Positions 24,367-33,201 of a stretch of 64,000 nt of DNA are shown piece by piece; position 1 is the first letter of the stretch, and each line of letters starts with the position of its first letter. Both the position numbers and the translations under genes were made by a program. Source of the stretch: WHSW01 sp033856255 (lineage in GTDB: Bacteria > Actinomycetota > Thermoleophilia > Solirubrobacterales > 70-9); NCBI GenBank assembly GCA_033856255.1, contig JAWVFH010000029.1, positions 58,920 to 122,919 of the forward strand, in the 5' to 3' direction. Below the pieces are notes generated by a model. The model ran no database searches. It had not been told where the DNA came from and saw nothing but the letters and a program-made list of their open reading frames with translations.

Positions 24367-24960
24367 ATGGGACGTAACACCAAACTTGCGATCGTTTCCG
24401 TGCTGGTCCTGGCCGTCGCCGGGCTGGTCGTCTGGGGCATCGCATCGGGTGGTGGCGAGAGCGGGGATCCGGGCGCCGGCAACCCCGAGTCGAAGGCGAC
24501 CGCCTACAAGCAGGCGCTCGCCGATGCCCCGCCGCCGCTGAAGAAGCTGTACGCGAACGGCGATCAGCTGATCCAGGGTGGAGCCGACGCGCTGCACGCC
24601 CAGCTCGAACAGCTGCACGGCTATCCGGTGGTCGTCAACGTCTGGGCGTCGTGGTGCGGTCCCTGCCGGCTCGAGTTCCCGGACCTGCAGAGCGTCTCCG
24701 CCGAGCGCGGCGACGAGGTCGCCTTCGTCGGCGTCGACGCCGAGGACTCCGACGCGGCGGCGACGGACTTCCTCGCCGAGCTGCCGCTCCCCTACCCGAG
24801 CGTCACCGACCCCGACAACGAGATCAAGGACGAGTACGCGCTGCGCGGTTACCCGGCGACGGCCTTCTACAACTCCGACGGCGAGCGCGTCTACGTCAAG
24901 CAGGGCCCGTACACGTCCGCGGAGCAGCTCAACGCCGACATCGACAAATACGCCGGCTGA
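24367..24960 (+). CDS. TlpA-like membrane-anchored thioredoxin
   Basis: A 197-residue protein with an N-terminal membrane anchor (about residues 7-25) and an extracytoplasmic thioredoxin domain. The redox motif is WCGPC with Cys97 and Cys100, preceded by VVNVWAS, and the cis-Pro loop is RGYPATAF. TlpA/ResA proteins reduce disulfides, for example of apocytochrome c, which fits an organism with the Ccm system, though the genes are not adjacent. It is divergent from the helicase gene. No clear ribosome binding site precedes the ATG. Confidence 0.9.
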   Translation: MGRNTKLAIVSVLVLAVAGLVVWGIASGGGESGDPGAGNPESKATAYKQALADAPPPLKKLYANGDQLIQGGADALHAQLEQLHGYPVVVNVWASWCGPCRLEFPDLQSVSAERGDEVAFVGVDAEDSDAAATDFLAELPLPYPSVTDPDNEIKDEYALRGYPATAFYNSDGERVYVKQGPYTSAEQLNADIDKYAG

Positions 24961-24968
24961 GCGGGGCC

Positions 24969-24985
24969 CGCGCGTCCGGCGCGCG
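24969..24985 (+). terminator. hairpin CGCGCG-5-CGCGCG after the TlpA-like gene
   Basis: A 6-bp GC stem with a 5-nt loop begins 8 nt after the stop. There is no U-tract, and the hairpin abuts the GATAAT box of the next gene. It could end the first transcript or act as an operator. Confidence 0.4.
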
Positions 24986-24990
24986 ATAAT
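24985..24990 (+). promoter_or_regulatory. -10-like hexamer GATAAT, leaderless promoter of the nfeD operon
   Basis: GATAAT ends 6 nt before the ATG at 24997, with no ribosome binding site between. It heads the nfeD-slipin unit. Confidence 0.6.
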
Positions 24991-24996
24991 CCGACC

Positions 24997-26355
24997 ATGA
25001 GGTCGCGTAGCTGGATCTGGTTGCTCATTGCCCTCGTCGGCCTGCTGCTCGTGGCCACGGGGCCGGCCTCCGGTCAAACGTCGACGACGGTCCCCTCGAT
25101 CGAGCTCAGCGACACGATCAACCCGGCGACCGAGAAGTGGATCGCCCACGCGCTCGACCAGGCCGCCGACGAAGGCGCGCCGCTGGCGATCATCCGCATC
25201 GACACCCCGGGCGGGCTGGAGAGCTCGATGCGCGAAATCGTCAAGGACATCCTCGACGCGCCGATGCCGGTGGTCGTCTACGTCTCTCCGAACGGCGCCC
25301 GCGCTGCATCCGCAGGTGCCTTCATCACGGAGGCGGCGGACGTCGCCGCAATGGCGCCGCAGACCAACATCGGCTCGGCGAGCGCGATCCAGTCCAACGG
25401 CCAGGACATCGGCGGCACCCTCGGGCTGAAGATCGAAAACGACGCTGCCGCCTTCATCCGCGCCCTCGCCGAGTCGCACGGGCGCGACGGCGCCCTTCCC
25501 AGCAGCATGGTCACCGACGCCGACAACTTCACCTCGGCGGAGGCGCTCGACGGCAACGCGATCGACATCGTCGCCTCCGACCAGAACGACCTGCTGACGC
25601 AGCTCGACGGCTTCAAGGTCGTGGGGCCGAAGGCGCAGACCCTGCAGACGGACGGGCTGACGATCGACGAGCGCGATATGAGCTTCCAGTACCAGCTCCT
25701 GCAGCTGCTCGTCGACCCCACGATCGCCTTCCTGCTGCTGCTCGTCGGCGTGGTCGGGATCGCGATCGAGATCTTCAGCCCGGGGCTGATCGTCCCCGGG
25801 GCCGTGGGGGCGGTGTCCCTGCTGCTCGGCGCCTACGGGACCACCCAGCTGCCGGTGACCGCGATCGGGATCGCGCTGCTGGCGATCGGCTTCGTGCTCG
25901 TGATCGCCGAAGCGCACCTGGCGACCCACGGCATCCTCGGCGTCCTGGGGGTGATCGCGCTGGGCGCGTCGGGCCTGCTGCTGTTCAACACCGGCTCGAG
26001 CAGCTTCGAGATCTCGGCGCCGGCCGTGATCGCGGTCGCGGTCCTGCTCGGCGGCGGGCTCGCCTTCATCGTCTCGAAGGCGGTGGCCGCCCGCAAGACG
26101 CCCGTGCGGACGGGTCGCGAGGACCTTGTCGGCGCCACCGGCGACGTCCGGGTGCCGCTCACCCCGGTCGGCCAGATCTACGTCGACGGTGCCCTCTGGC
26201 GGGCGACGCTCCCAGACGACGCGCCGGCGGAGGACGCCGAGCGGGTGCGCGAGCGTGGCGTTAGAGTGGCGGTCGAGGCGGTCGAGGGGCTCACGCTCCG
26301 GGTACGACCGCTGGCGGAAGTCGTCGCAGGCACAGAAGAAGGAGCCCGTTCTTGA
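24997..26355 (+). CDS. NfeD family membrane serine protease (long form)
   Basis: A 452-residue member of the long NfeD group. After a signal peptide (about 1-26) comes a ClpP-like protease domain: RIDTPGG, the nucleophile Ser105 in ARAASAGAFI and the likely general base Lys145 in GTLGLKIEND. Then follow several membrane helices (about 235-345) and a C-terminal OB-like domain beginning GATGDVRVPLTPVGQIYVDG. These proteases cut the hydrophobic C-terminal region of partner stomatins. That partner gene follows immediately with a 4-nt overlap. Confidence 0.92.
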   Translation: MRSRSWIWLLIALVGLLLVATGPASGQTSTTVPSIELSDTINPATEKWIAHALDQAADEGAPLAIIRIDTPGGLESSMREIVKDILDAPMPVVVYVSPNGARAASAGAFITEAADVAAMAPQTNIGSASAIQSNGQDIGGTLGLKIENDAAAFIRALAESHGRDGALPSSMVTDADNFTSAEALDGNAIDIVASDQNDLLTQLDGFKVVGPKAQTLQTDGLTIDERDMSFQYQLLQLLVDPTIAFLLLLVGVVGIAIEIFSPGLIVPGAVGAVSLLLGAYGTTQLPVTAIGIALLAIGFVLVIAEAHLATHGILGVLGVIALGASGLLLFNTGSSSFEISAPAVIAVAVLLGGGLAFIVSKAVAARKTPVRTGREDLVGATGDVRVPLTPVGQIYVDGALWRATLPDDAPAEDAERVRERGVRVAVEAVEGLTLRVRPLAEVVAGTEEGARS

Positions 26356-27155
26356 CAGTCGCCCTCGCGGTCATCGCCGTTCTCGCCGTCTTCATCCTGA
26401 TCATCCTCGCCGCGGCGATCAGGATCCTGCGCGAGTACGAGCGCGGCGTGATCTTCCGGCTCGGCCGGCTGATCGCCCAGAAGGGCCCGGGCCTGATCCT
26501 GCTGATCCCGTTCATCGACCAGATGGTGCGGATCGACCTGCGGACCATCACCCTCAACGTGCCGCCGCAGGAAGTGATCACCAAGGACAACGTCACCGTG
26601 CGCGTCAACGCGGTCGCCTACTTCCGCGTCCTCGACCCGAACAAGGCCGTCACCGAGGTCGAGAACTTCCTCCTCGCCACCTCGCAGATCGCGCAGACGA
26701 CGCTGCGTTCGGTGCTCGGCAAGGCAGAGCTCGACGCCCTGCTGTCGGAGCGCGAGCGGCTCAACGTCGAGCTGCAGCAGATCATCGACGAACAGACCGA
26801 GCCCTGGGGGATCAAGGTCTCCACGGTCGAGGTCAAGGACGTCGAATTGCCGGCGGATATGCAGAAGGCGATGTCCCGTCAGGCCGAGGCCGAGCGCGAG
26901 CGGCGGGCGAAGATCATCGCCGCCGACGGCGAGTTCCAGGCCGCCGAGAAGCTCTCCCAGGCGGCCAACATCATCAGCGTCAACCCGGCGACGCTGCAGC
27001 TGCGTTACCTGCAGACGCTGGTCGAGATCGGCGTCAACAACAGCTCCACGATCGTCTTCCCGCTGCCGCTGGACCTGCTCAAGCCGCTGATCGAGCCGAA
27101 CGCGCCGCCGAGCGTGCCCTCGCCGGCGCATCCGGCGCCGCCCTCAGAGTCCTGA
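26352..27155 (+). CDS. SPFH/stomatin (slipin) family protein
   Basis: A 267-residue membrane-anchored stomatin homologue. It has one N-terminal helix, then the SPFH domain beginning REYERGVIFRLGRL and including NVTVRVNAVAYFRV and the coiled-coil stretch with RQAEAERERRAKIIAADGE. The C-terminus ends in a proline-rich tail. Slipins form oligomeric membrane scaffolds and pair with NfeD proteases. The TTG start overlaps the nfeD stop (TTGA), so both are translationally coupled. Confidence 0.92.
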   Translation: MTVALAVIAVLAVFILIILAAAIRILREYERGVIFRLGRLIAQKGPGLILLIPFIDQMVRIDLRTITLNVPPQEVITKDNVTVRVNAVAYFRVLDPNKAVTEVENFLLATSQIAQTTLRSVLGKAELDALLSERERLNVELQQIIDEQTEPWGIKVSTVEVKDVELPADMQKAMSRQAEAERERRAKIIAADGEFQAAEKLSQAANIISVNPATLQLRYLQTLVEIGVNNSSTIVFPLPLDLLKPLIEPNAPPSVPSPAHPAPPSES

Positions 27156-27180
27156 ACTCCGCGCCCGGCGCCCGAATCCG

Positions 27181-28236
27181 GTGAGCGCGCCCGAGGTCCG
27201 CATCGACCAGCTCACCGGCCTGCGGGCGATCCTCGCCCCGGGCCGCGCCGAGCGCCCCGACGCCTTCGACCCGCGACCGGCCGAGCCGCGGCCCGGCGCC
27301 GCCGAGCGCTGCCCGTTCTGCGAGGGGCGCGAGGACCGCACCCCGCCCGAGGTCTGGGCGCAGCGCCCGGACGGCGGGCCGCCCGATTCACCCGGCTGGA
27401 CGGCGCGCTCGGTGCCCAACCTCTACCCGGTGCTCGCCGACGATCCCGGACCGGCGCCGGCGACGGAGCGACCCGAGACCGAGTCGGGGATCACCAGCTC
27501 GATCGACCCGCTCGGCGCCGCCAATCGCGGCCAGGCCGACCTCTTTCGCTCCCAACCGGCCGCGGGCGCCCATGAGGTGATCGTCAGCGCGCCCGAGCAC
27601 GCGATCTCGCTCGCCCAGCTCTCCGAGGAGCGGCTCGCCGGAGCGGTGGCCGCCTGGCGCGAGCGAATCCGCGCCCATGCCGGCGCCGCCCACGTGCACC
27701 TGATCGTCAACGAGGGCCCCGAGGCCGGGGGCTCGCTCGAGCACACCCACGCCCAGCTCTACGCGCTCGGCTTCGTCCCGGCCGCGGTCGCCCGCGAGCG
27801 CGAGCGCGCCACCGCCTACCACGAGCGGACGATGGGCGCCCACCTGCTCGGCGACGTCGCCACCGAGGAGGTCCGCCGCCGCGAGCGCCTGGTCGCGGTC
27901 GACGACGAGACGCTGCTGATCTGCCCCTGGGCATCGCGCTCGCCGTTCGAGCTGCGCGTGATCCCACGCACGCCGCGGCCGCGCTTCGAGGAGGACGAGG
28001 GCGGCGCGGCGATGATCGCGACCGCGTTGCGGGCGCTCACGGGGGCGCTCGGGGCGCTGCCCCAGTTCAACCTCTGGGTCCGCACCGCCCCGCGCGGGGT
28101 GGACGAGTTCTGCTGGCGCATCGACATCGTCCCGAGGCTGACGATCCGGGCCGGGTTCGAGCTCGGCACCGGGGTCGAGATCAACGTCTATGAGCCTGAG
28201 CGCGCCGCCGCCGACCTGCGCGCGGCCCTCGCCTGA
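27181..28236 (+). CDS. galT: galactose-1-phosphate uridylyltransferase-like protein (HIT superfamily)
   Basis: A 351-residue GalT-fold protein. The N-terminal zinc site has Cys44 and Cys47 (CPFC), and the nucleotide-transfer site is GGSLEHTHAQLYAL with His188 and His190. In classical GalT this reads HPHGQ, so the catalytic His pair is kept but the surrounding residues differ. Enzymes of this branch include UTP- and ADP-dependent hexose-1-phosphate transferases; the true substrates are uncertain. The GTG start lies 25 nt after the slipin stop. No other Leloir gene is near. Confidence 0.78.
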   Translation: MSAPEVRIDQLTGLRAILAPGRAERPDAFDPRPAEPRPGAAERCPFCEGREDRTPPEVWAQRPDGGPPDSPGWTARSVPNLYPVLADDPGPAPATERPETESGITSSIDPLGAANRGQADLFRSQPAAGAHEVIVSAPEHAISLAQLSEERLAGAVAAWRERIRAHAGAAHVHLIVNEGPEAGGSLEHTHAQLYALGFVPAAVARERERATAYHERTMGAHLLGDVATEEVRRRERLVAVDDETLLICPWASRSPFELRVIPRTPRPRFEEDEGGAAMIATALRALTGALGALPQFNLWVRTAPRGVDEFCWRIDIVPRLTIRAGFELGTGVEINVYEPERAAADLRAALA

Positions 28237-28240
28237 GCGC

Positions 28241-28999
28241 GTGAAGGGGCGGCCGAAGCCGGTCTCGTGGGCGCTCTCGCCGTTCGCCTACGGCGGCTTG
28301 CGGGTCGCCGCCTCGAGCCGCTGCCGGGTGCTGGCCGGGCCGTTCGCGGGCATGCGCTACCCGGCGAGCTTCGTCCCCCGGCTGCTGTTTGGCGGGCCGT
28401 ACCAGGTCGGCAGCTTCGAGCTCGAGCTGCACCCGGTGGTCGAGCGCCTCGCCGCCGAGGCGCCGGAGACGGTGGTAAACGTGGGCTCCGCGGAGGGCTA
28501 CTACGCGGTCGGCCTGGCGATGCGGATCCCGGCGGCCGAGGTGGTCGGGTTCGAGCTCGACCCGCGGCTGCGCGCCGCGGCCGCCGGCCTGGCGAAGCTC
28601 AACGGGGTCGCCGAGCGGGTCGAGCTGCGCGGCCTCTGCACGGTGGAGGCGCTGGCGGCGGCAGCGCCGCCCGCGGGCGGCGGCGGCAGCGCCGTGATCA
28701 TGGACTGCGAGGGCGCCGAGTCCGAGTTCGCCGACCCCGAGCGGGTGACGTGGCTGCGCGAGGCTTCGATCCTGGTCGAGCTGCACCCGGCGATCGACGC
28801 CGGGATCGCGGAGCGCCTGCGCGGGCGGTTCTCCGACAGTCACGAGATCGAGCTGATCGAGAGCGAGGTTCGCCGCGCCAGCCTCTTCGACGCCCAGCTG
28901 CGCCCGATCCGCGGTCTGCGCCGGATCGACCGTGAGCTGCTCGTCGCCGAGTTTCGCGACGGCCCGCAGGATTGGCTGTGGGCGACGCCGCGTCGTTAG
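28241..28999 (+). CDS. SAM-dependent methyltransferase (FkbM-like)
   Basis: A 252-residue putative class I methyltransferase. The SAM-binding motif reads VVNVGSAEGYYAVGLA with an acidic FELDP after it, and the later IMDCEGAE block resembles the FkbM-type IDVEGxE. FkbM relatives methylate hydroxyls of sugars or natural products; the substrate is unknown here. The GTG at 28241, just after the galT stop, is chosen. The ATG at 28190 would add 17 residues that look like an out-of-frame read of the galT end. Confidence 0.75.
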   Translation: MKGRPKPVSWALSPFAYGGLRVAASSRCRVLAGPFAGMRYPASFVPRLLFGGPYQVGSFELELHPVVERLAAEAPETVVNVGSAEGYYAVGLAMRIPAAEVVGFELDPRLRAAAAGLAKLNGVAERVELRGLCTVEALAAAAPPAGGGGSAVIMDCEGAESEFADPERVTWLREASILVELHPAIDAGIAERLRGRFSDSHEIELIESEVRRASLFDAQLRPIRGLRRIDRELLVAEFRDGPQDWLWATPRR

Positions 29000-29033
29000 C
29001 CTGCAGCGTGGATCAACGACGAGGAGGTAGACG

Positions 29034-29753
29034 GTGGCGGTAGAGCAGGGGCTGGCGCAGTTCAAGGAGACCGAGGGCGGGGAGGCGTTCCGGCTCCAGA
29101 ACTCGAAGCTGCTCAAGGTCGAGCTGGCCGGCGAGGAGATCCAGACGAAGCTCGGGGCGATGGTCGCCTACCAGGGCGACGTGCGCTTCGAGCACGCCGG
29201 TTCGGGCGGCCTGGGACGGATGCTGAAGAAGGCGGTCACCAACGAGGGCACCGAGCTGACCAAGGTCACCGGCACCGGCGAGGTCTTCCTCGCCGACACC
29301 GCGCAGGACATCCAGCTGCTGAAGCTCTCGAACGAGAAGATCACGGTCAACGGCCCCCACGTGCTCGCCTTCGAGAGCGGCATCGACTGGGACATCAAGA
29401 AGGTCGAGGGCGCTTCCGGCGCGCTTGCCGGCGGCCTCTACAACATGGAGCTCTCGGGTACCGGGACCGTCGCGTTGGTCTCTGACGGACCGCCGGTGCT
29501 GATCGAGATCGACGGCTCCGACACCTTCGCCGACCCGCAGGCGGCGATCACCTGGTCGGAGGGCGTCTCCAGCTCGGTGAAGACCGACGTCAACTTGAAG
29601 ACGTTCATCGGTAAGGGCTCCGGCGAGACGATCCAGATCTCGTTCTCGGGCAAGGGATGGCTGCTGATCCAGCCCTCCGAGGGCCGGGTCTCGCCGGGCA
29701 CCGCCTCCGGCGGCGCCGCGGGCGCGCTCGGGAACCTGCTCGGCGGGCGATAG
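29034..29753 (+). CDS. AIM24 family protein
   Basis: A 239-residue protein of the AIM24/DUF124 family, made of beta strands (EGGEAFRLQNSKLLKVEL, KLGAMVAYQGDVRFEH, LSNEKITVNGPHVLAFE). It ends with a Gly/Ala-rich tail. Bacterial members have no agreed function; the yeast protein affects mitochondrial membrane organisation. The GTG start has the best ribosome binding site in this part of the window, GAGGAGGT, 5 nt upstream. No signal peptide or membrane segment is seen. Confidence 0.88.
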   Translation: MAVEQGLAQFKETEGGEAFRLQNSKLLKVELAGEEIQTKLGAMVAYQGDVRFEHAGSGGLGRMLKKAVTNEGTELTKVTGTGEVFLADTAQDIQLLKLSNEKITVNGPHVLAFESGIDWDIKKVEGASGALAGGLYNMELSGTGTVALVSDGPPVLIEIDGSDTFADPQAAITWSEGVSSSVKTDVNLKTFIGKGSGETIQISFSGKGWLLIQPSEGRVSPGTASGGAAGALGNLLGGR

Positions 29754-29757
29754 CGCG

Positions 29758-29763
29758 TACGCT
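29758..29763 (+). promoter_or_regulatory. -10-like hexamer TACGCT, promoter of the eight-gene hut operon
   Basis: TACGCT ends 7 nt before the ATG at 29771, with no ribosome binding site between. All genes to 38734 follow with gaps of 3 nt or less, so this is the only obvious promoter for the hut genes. Confidence 0.5.
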
Positions 29764-29770
29764 GGCCGCG

Positions 29771-30499
29771 ATGGCGCCGACCCGCAGACCTTTCCCCCGC
29801 TTCATCGCCGACGCCTCCCAGGAGACGTCCCCGTACGGGCGCTGGGAGGAGCGGCTGCGCGACGAGTTCGCTCGCGCCTGCGAGCCGCTCGCCGCCGAGG
29901 CCGGGTCGGGGCTCGACCCCGAGACCGTGCGCTGGTTTCCCGACCGTGCCTGGGGCGGGCGCCTGTACGTGCCGGCCGCGGGGCGCGCCGCCGAGCCGAC
30001 GACGGGCGAGGACGGCGAGGCGGTGCTGGCCGAGTACTACGGCTGGGTCTCATACGCCCCCTCCGAGGGCGATGACGGCGAGGCGCCCGCCGACCTGCGC
30101 TCGAAGGTCGACTTCACCGACGTCACCGCCGAGGACAATCCCGACTGGCGGATCGACATCAACGACGACGTGATCGGCGGCTGGCGCACCGACGGCGGCC
30201 GCGGCGGCGACGTGACGCTGATCTGGGGCCTGCCGCTGGTCCGCGGCGCGGTCGCGGCCACCGCCGAGCTCGACGGCGAGCCGCTCGACCAGGCGCCGGT
30301 CACCGAGGGGCGCTTCACCCTGATCGCGGTCGACGCCGTGCACGGCTTCGGCGACGACCTCTTCCTCGAGGTCAAGCTCTGGGACAAGGCGGTTCGCGAG
30401 CTGGCCTCCGAGAGCCTCTACGCCGAGCCCGAGGAAGAGGACGAGGACGAGGAGGGGGAGGAGGACGAGGCGGAGCCGGAGGGCGGCGACCCCGCGTGA
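29771..30499 (+). CDS. conserved-looking protein of unknown function with acidic C-terminus
   Basis: A 242-residue soluble protein not assigned to a family. It has an ordered-looking core with WFPDRAWGGRLYVPA, VDFTDVTAEDNPDWRIDIND and GRGGDVTLIWGLPL. The last 30 residues are almost all Glu and Asp (PEEEDEDEEGEEDE). It is the first gene of the operon that continues into capA and the hut genes, and its stop overlaps the capA GTG by 4 nt. No signal peptide is visible. It may be a lineage-specific protein. Confidence 0.75.
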   Translation: MAPTRRPFPRFIADASQETSPYGRWEERLRDEFARACEPLAAEAGSGLDPETVRWFPDRAWGGRLYVPAAGRAAEPTTGEDGEAVLAEYYGWVSYAPSEGDDGEAPADLRSKVDFTDVTAEDNPDWRIDINDDVIGGWRTDGGRGGDVTLIWGLPLVRGAVAATAELDGEPLDQAPVTEGRFTLIAVDAVHGFGDDLFLEVKLWDKAVRELASESLYAEPEEEDEDEEGEEDEAEPEGGDPA

Positions 30500-31653
30500 G
30501 CCGATGGCTCGCCGGAGCGTTCGCCGTGCTCGCGGTCGCCGGCTCGGCGATCGCGGTCTGGGTCGTGGTGATCGATGGCACCGAGGATGGCCGGGCGGCG
30601 CCGCGCGAGCAGCCGGCGCACGGCGCGGCGGCCGAGGCCGGGCAGGCGAAGGCGGGCGCGATCCACTTCACCGTCTCGGCCAGCGGCGACCTGCTCATGC
30701 ACCAGCCGCTGCTCGACCGCGCGCTCGCCAACGGCAACGGCGACGAGTACGACTTCGCCCCCTTCTTCAAGCAGATCCGGCCCTACGTCGCCGGCGTCGA
30801 CCTCGGCATCTGCCACGTGGAGACGCCGATGGGGCCGGGGCCGCCGACGACCTATCCGATCTTCAACACGCCGACCGGGCTCGCCGCCTCGATCCACCGC
30901 AGCGGCTGGGACCTCTGTGACTCGGCCTCCAACCACTCGCTCGACGGCGGGCAGGCCGGCATCGACGGCACGGTGAAGGCGCTCCACCGCGCCGGGGTCG
31001 AGCACACCGGGTCGTTCAAGTCGGAGCGGGCGAGCAAGAAGCCGACGATCCTCGACGTCGACGGGGTCAAGGTCGGCTTCGTTGCCTACACCGACGCCAC
31101 CAACGGCTTCACGCCGCCGCACCCCTGGTCCCTGAACACCTACCCGGCCGCCGACCCGAAGGCGGGGGCGAAGGCGATCATCCACGACGCCCGCGAGGCC
31201 CGCGACGCCGGCGCCGAGGCGGTGATCGTCCAGCTGCACTGGGGCGACGAGAACTCCCAGAGCCCGAACTCCTCGCAGATCGCGGTGGCGAAGAAGCTCA
31301 CGGGCGCCAAGGTGATCACGGTCGTCGTCGGCCAGGGCCCGCACGTGGTGCAGCCGATCGAGCGCGTCCACGACAAGTTCGTCGTCTTCAGCGAGGGCAA
31401 CCTGGTCTCCAACCAGAGCGCCGCCGCCGGCCTGCCGACCGAGACCGAGGACGGGTTCATCGCCCTGCTGCACTTCAAGGCGGTCGGCGACAAGGTGACC
31501 GTGCGGCGGGTCACCTACGCCCCGACCTGGGTGCGGCTCGGCGACTATGTCGTCCTGCCCGCGCGGCCGTCCGGATCGTCGGAGCTGCGCCGCTCGCACG
31601 ACCGCACGGTCGCCGTGGTCGGCAAGGGCGAGGGCTTCGGCCCGGAGTACTAG
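30496..31653 (+). CDS. CapA family protein (PGA_cap metallophosphatase fold)
   Basis: A 385-residue protein with an N-terminal membrane anchor (about residues 5-25) and an extracytoplasmic CapA domain. Family blocks are SASGDLLMH, the ASNHSLDGG motif with its His, VQLHWGDENSQ and VVGQGPHVVQP. CapA relatives take part in poly-gamma-glutamate or capsule metabolism and have a calcineurin-like fold; no capB or capC lies nearby. The GTG start overlaps the upstream stop. It ends 3 nt before the hutH start, so it is co-transcribed with histidine breakdown genes. Confidence 0.85.
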   Translation: MSRWLAGAFAVLAVAGSAIAVWVVVIDGTEDGRAAPREQPAHGAAAEAGQAKAGAIHFTVSASGDLLMHQPLLDRALANGNGDEYDFAPFFKQIRPYVAGVDLGICHVETPMGPGPPTTYPIFNTPTGLAASIHRSGWDLCDSASNHSLDGGQAGIDGTVKALHRAGVEHTGSFKSERASKKPTILDVDGVKVGFVAYTDATNGFTPPHPWSLNTYPAADPKAGAKAIIHDAREARDAGAEAVIVQLHWGDENSQSPNSSQIAVAKKLTGAKVITVVVGQGPHVVQPIERVHDKFVVFSEGNLVSNQSAAAGLPTETEDGFIALLHFKAVGDKVTVRRVTYAPTWVRLGDYVVLPARPSGSSELRRSHDRTVAVVGKGEGFGPEY

Positions 31654-31656
31654 GCC

Positions 31657-33201
31657 TTGGCCGACGTCGAGACGATCGCGCTCGGGCCCGGCGGCGCGAC
31701 CGCCGACGCCGTGATCGCGGTCGCCCGCCACGGGGCCGTCGCGCGGCTGAGCGCCGAGGCGATCGAGACGATGGCCGAGACAGCCGCCGTGGTCGAGCGG
31801 CTCGCCGACTCCGACGAGCCCGCCTACGGGATCTCGACCGGGTTCGGCTCGCTGGCGCAGACGCGGATCCCGGCCGAGCGCCGGGCCGAGTTGCAGCGGG
31901 CGCTGATCCGCTCGCACGCCGCCGGTATGGGGCCGCCGGTCGAGCGCGAGGTGGTGCGGGCGATGATGTTCCTGCGCGCGCGGTCGCTGGCGATGGGGCG
32001 ATCCGGGGCCCGGCCGCTGCTCGCCGAGACGCTGCTGGCGATGCTCGCCGCCGGGCTCGACCCGGTCGTCCCCGAGCATGGGTCGCTGGGCGCCAGCGGC
32101 GACCTGGCGCCGCTCGCCCACTGTGCGCTGGCGATGATCGGCGAGGGCGAGGTGGTCGGCCCCGACGGGGTCGCGGTCCCGGCCGCGGAGGCGCTGGCCG
32201 AGGCGGGGATCGAGGCCCCGGTGCTGGGGCCGAAGGAGGGTCTGGCGCTGATCAACGGCACCGACGGGATCCTCGGCATGCTGGTGATCGCGCTCGCCGA
32301 CCTGACCGTCCTTCTGCGAGTCGCCGACGTCGCCGCCGCCGCCAGTACCGAGGCGCTGCTCGGTACCGATCGCGCCTTCGCCGCCGATCTGGTGGCGCTC
32401 CGCCCGCAGCCCGGCCAGGCGGTCAGCGCGGCGAACCTGCGCGGCCTGCTCGCGGGCTCGGCGATCGTCGCCAGCCATCGCGAGGACGACCCCCGTGTCC
32501 AGGACGCCTACTCGATCCGCTGCAGCCCCCAGGTCCACGGCGCCGCCCGCGACACGCGCGACCACGCCGACCGGGTCGCTGATGCCGAGCTGCGCTCGGC
32601 GATCGACAACCCGATGGTGCTCCGCGACGGCCGGGTCGAGTCCTGCGGCAACTTCCACGGCGCCCCGGTGGCGTTCGCCTGCGACTTCCTCGCGATCGCC
32701 GCCGCCGAGGTCGGCGCGATCTCCGAGCGCCGCACCGATCGCCTCCTCGACGCCTCGCGCTCGCACGGTCTGCCCGCCTTCCTGGCCCCCGACGCCGGCG
32801 TCGACTCGGGGCTGATGATCGGCCAGTACACGCAGGCGGCGATGGCGGCGGAGAACCGCCGCCTGGCCGCGCCGGCGTCGGTCGACTCGCTGCCGACCTC
32901 GGCGATGCAGGAGGACCACGTCTCGATGGGGTGGGGCGCGGCCCGCAAGCTCCGCGCCGTGGTCGCCAACCTGCGCCGCATGCTGGCGGTCGAGCTCACC
33001 TGCGCGGCGCGGGGGATCGAGCTTCGCGCCCCGCTCGAGCCCGCGCGCGGGACCGCCGCCGCGGTCGCCGCCGTGCGCCGTGTCGTCCCGGGCGCCGGCC
33101 CCGATCGCTGGCTCTCACCTGAGCTCGCGGCCGTCGACGAGCTGCTGGCGACCGGGGACCTGTTGCGGGCGGTCGAGAACGAGATCGGGGAGCTGGGATG
33201 A
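31657..33201 (+). CDS. hutH: histidine ammonia-lyase
   Basis: A 514-residue aromatic amino acid lyase that removes ammonia from histidine to give urocanate. The self-formed MIO cofactor comes from Ala146-Ser147-Gly148 in GSLGASGDLAPLAH. The catalytic Tyr loop is YGISTGFGSL at about 57-66. The C-terminal block SVDSLPTSAMQEDHVSMG is typical of HutH rather than Phe or Tyr lyases. The start is TTG 4 nt after the capA stop, with GGAG 9 nt before it. The stop overlaps the next gene by 4 nt. Confidence 0.95.
   Translation: MADVETIALGPGGATADAVIAVARHGAVARLSAEAIETMAETAAVVERLADSDEPAYGISTGFGSLAQTRIPAERRAELQRALIRSHAAGMGPPVEREVVRAMMFLRARSLAMGRSGARPLLAETLLAMLAAGLDPVVPEHGSLGASGDLAPLAHCALAMIGEGEVVGPDGVAVPAAEALAEAGIEAPVLGPKEGLALINGTDGILGMLVIALADLTVLLRVADVAAAASTEALLGTDRAFAADLVALRPQPGQAVSAANLRGLLAGSAIVASHREDDPRVQDAYSIRCSPQVHGAARDTRDHADRVADAELRSAIDNPMVLRDGRVESCGNFHGAPVAFACDFLAIAAAEVGAISERRTDRLLDASRSHGLPAFLAPDAGVDSGLMIGQYTQAAMAAENRRLAAPASVDSLPTSAMQEDHVSMGWGAARKLRAVVANLRRMLAVELTCAARGIELRAPLEPARGTAAAVAAVRRVVPGAGPDRWLSPELAAVDELLATGDLLRAVENEIGELG

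Noticed and set aside
28190..28240. ATG 28190 as start of the FkbM-like gene
   Set aside because: The added residues are a Pro/Ala-rich out-of-frame read of the galT end and show no family similarity.
30418..32919. 833-codon minus-strand frame
   Set aside because: Antisense to capA and hutH; sequence is a mirrored low-complexity read of high-GC codons.
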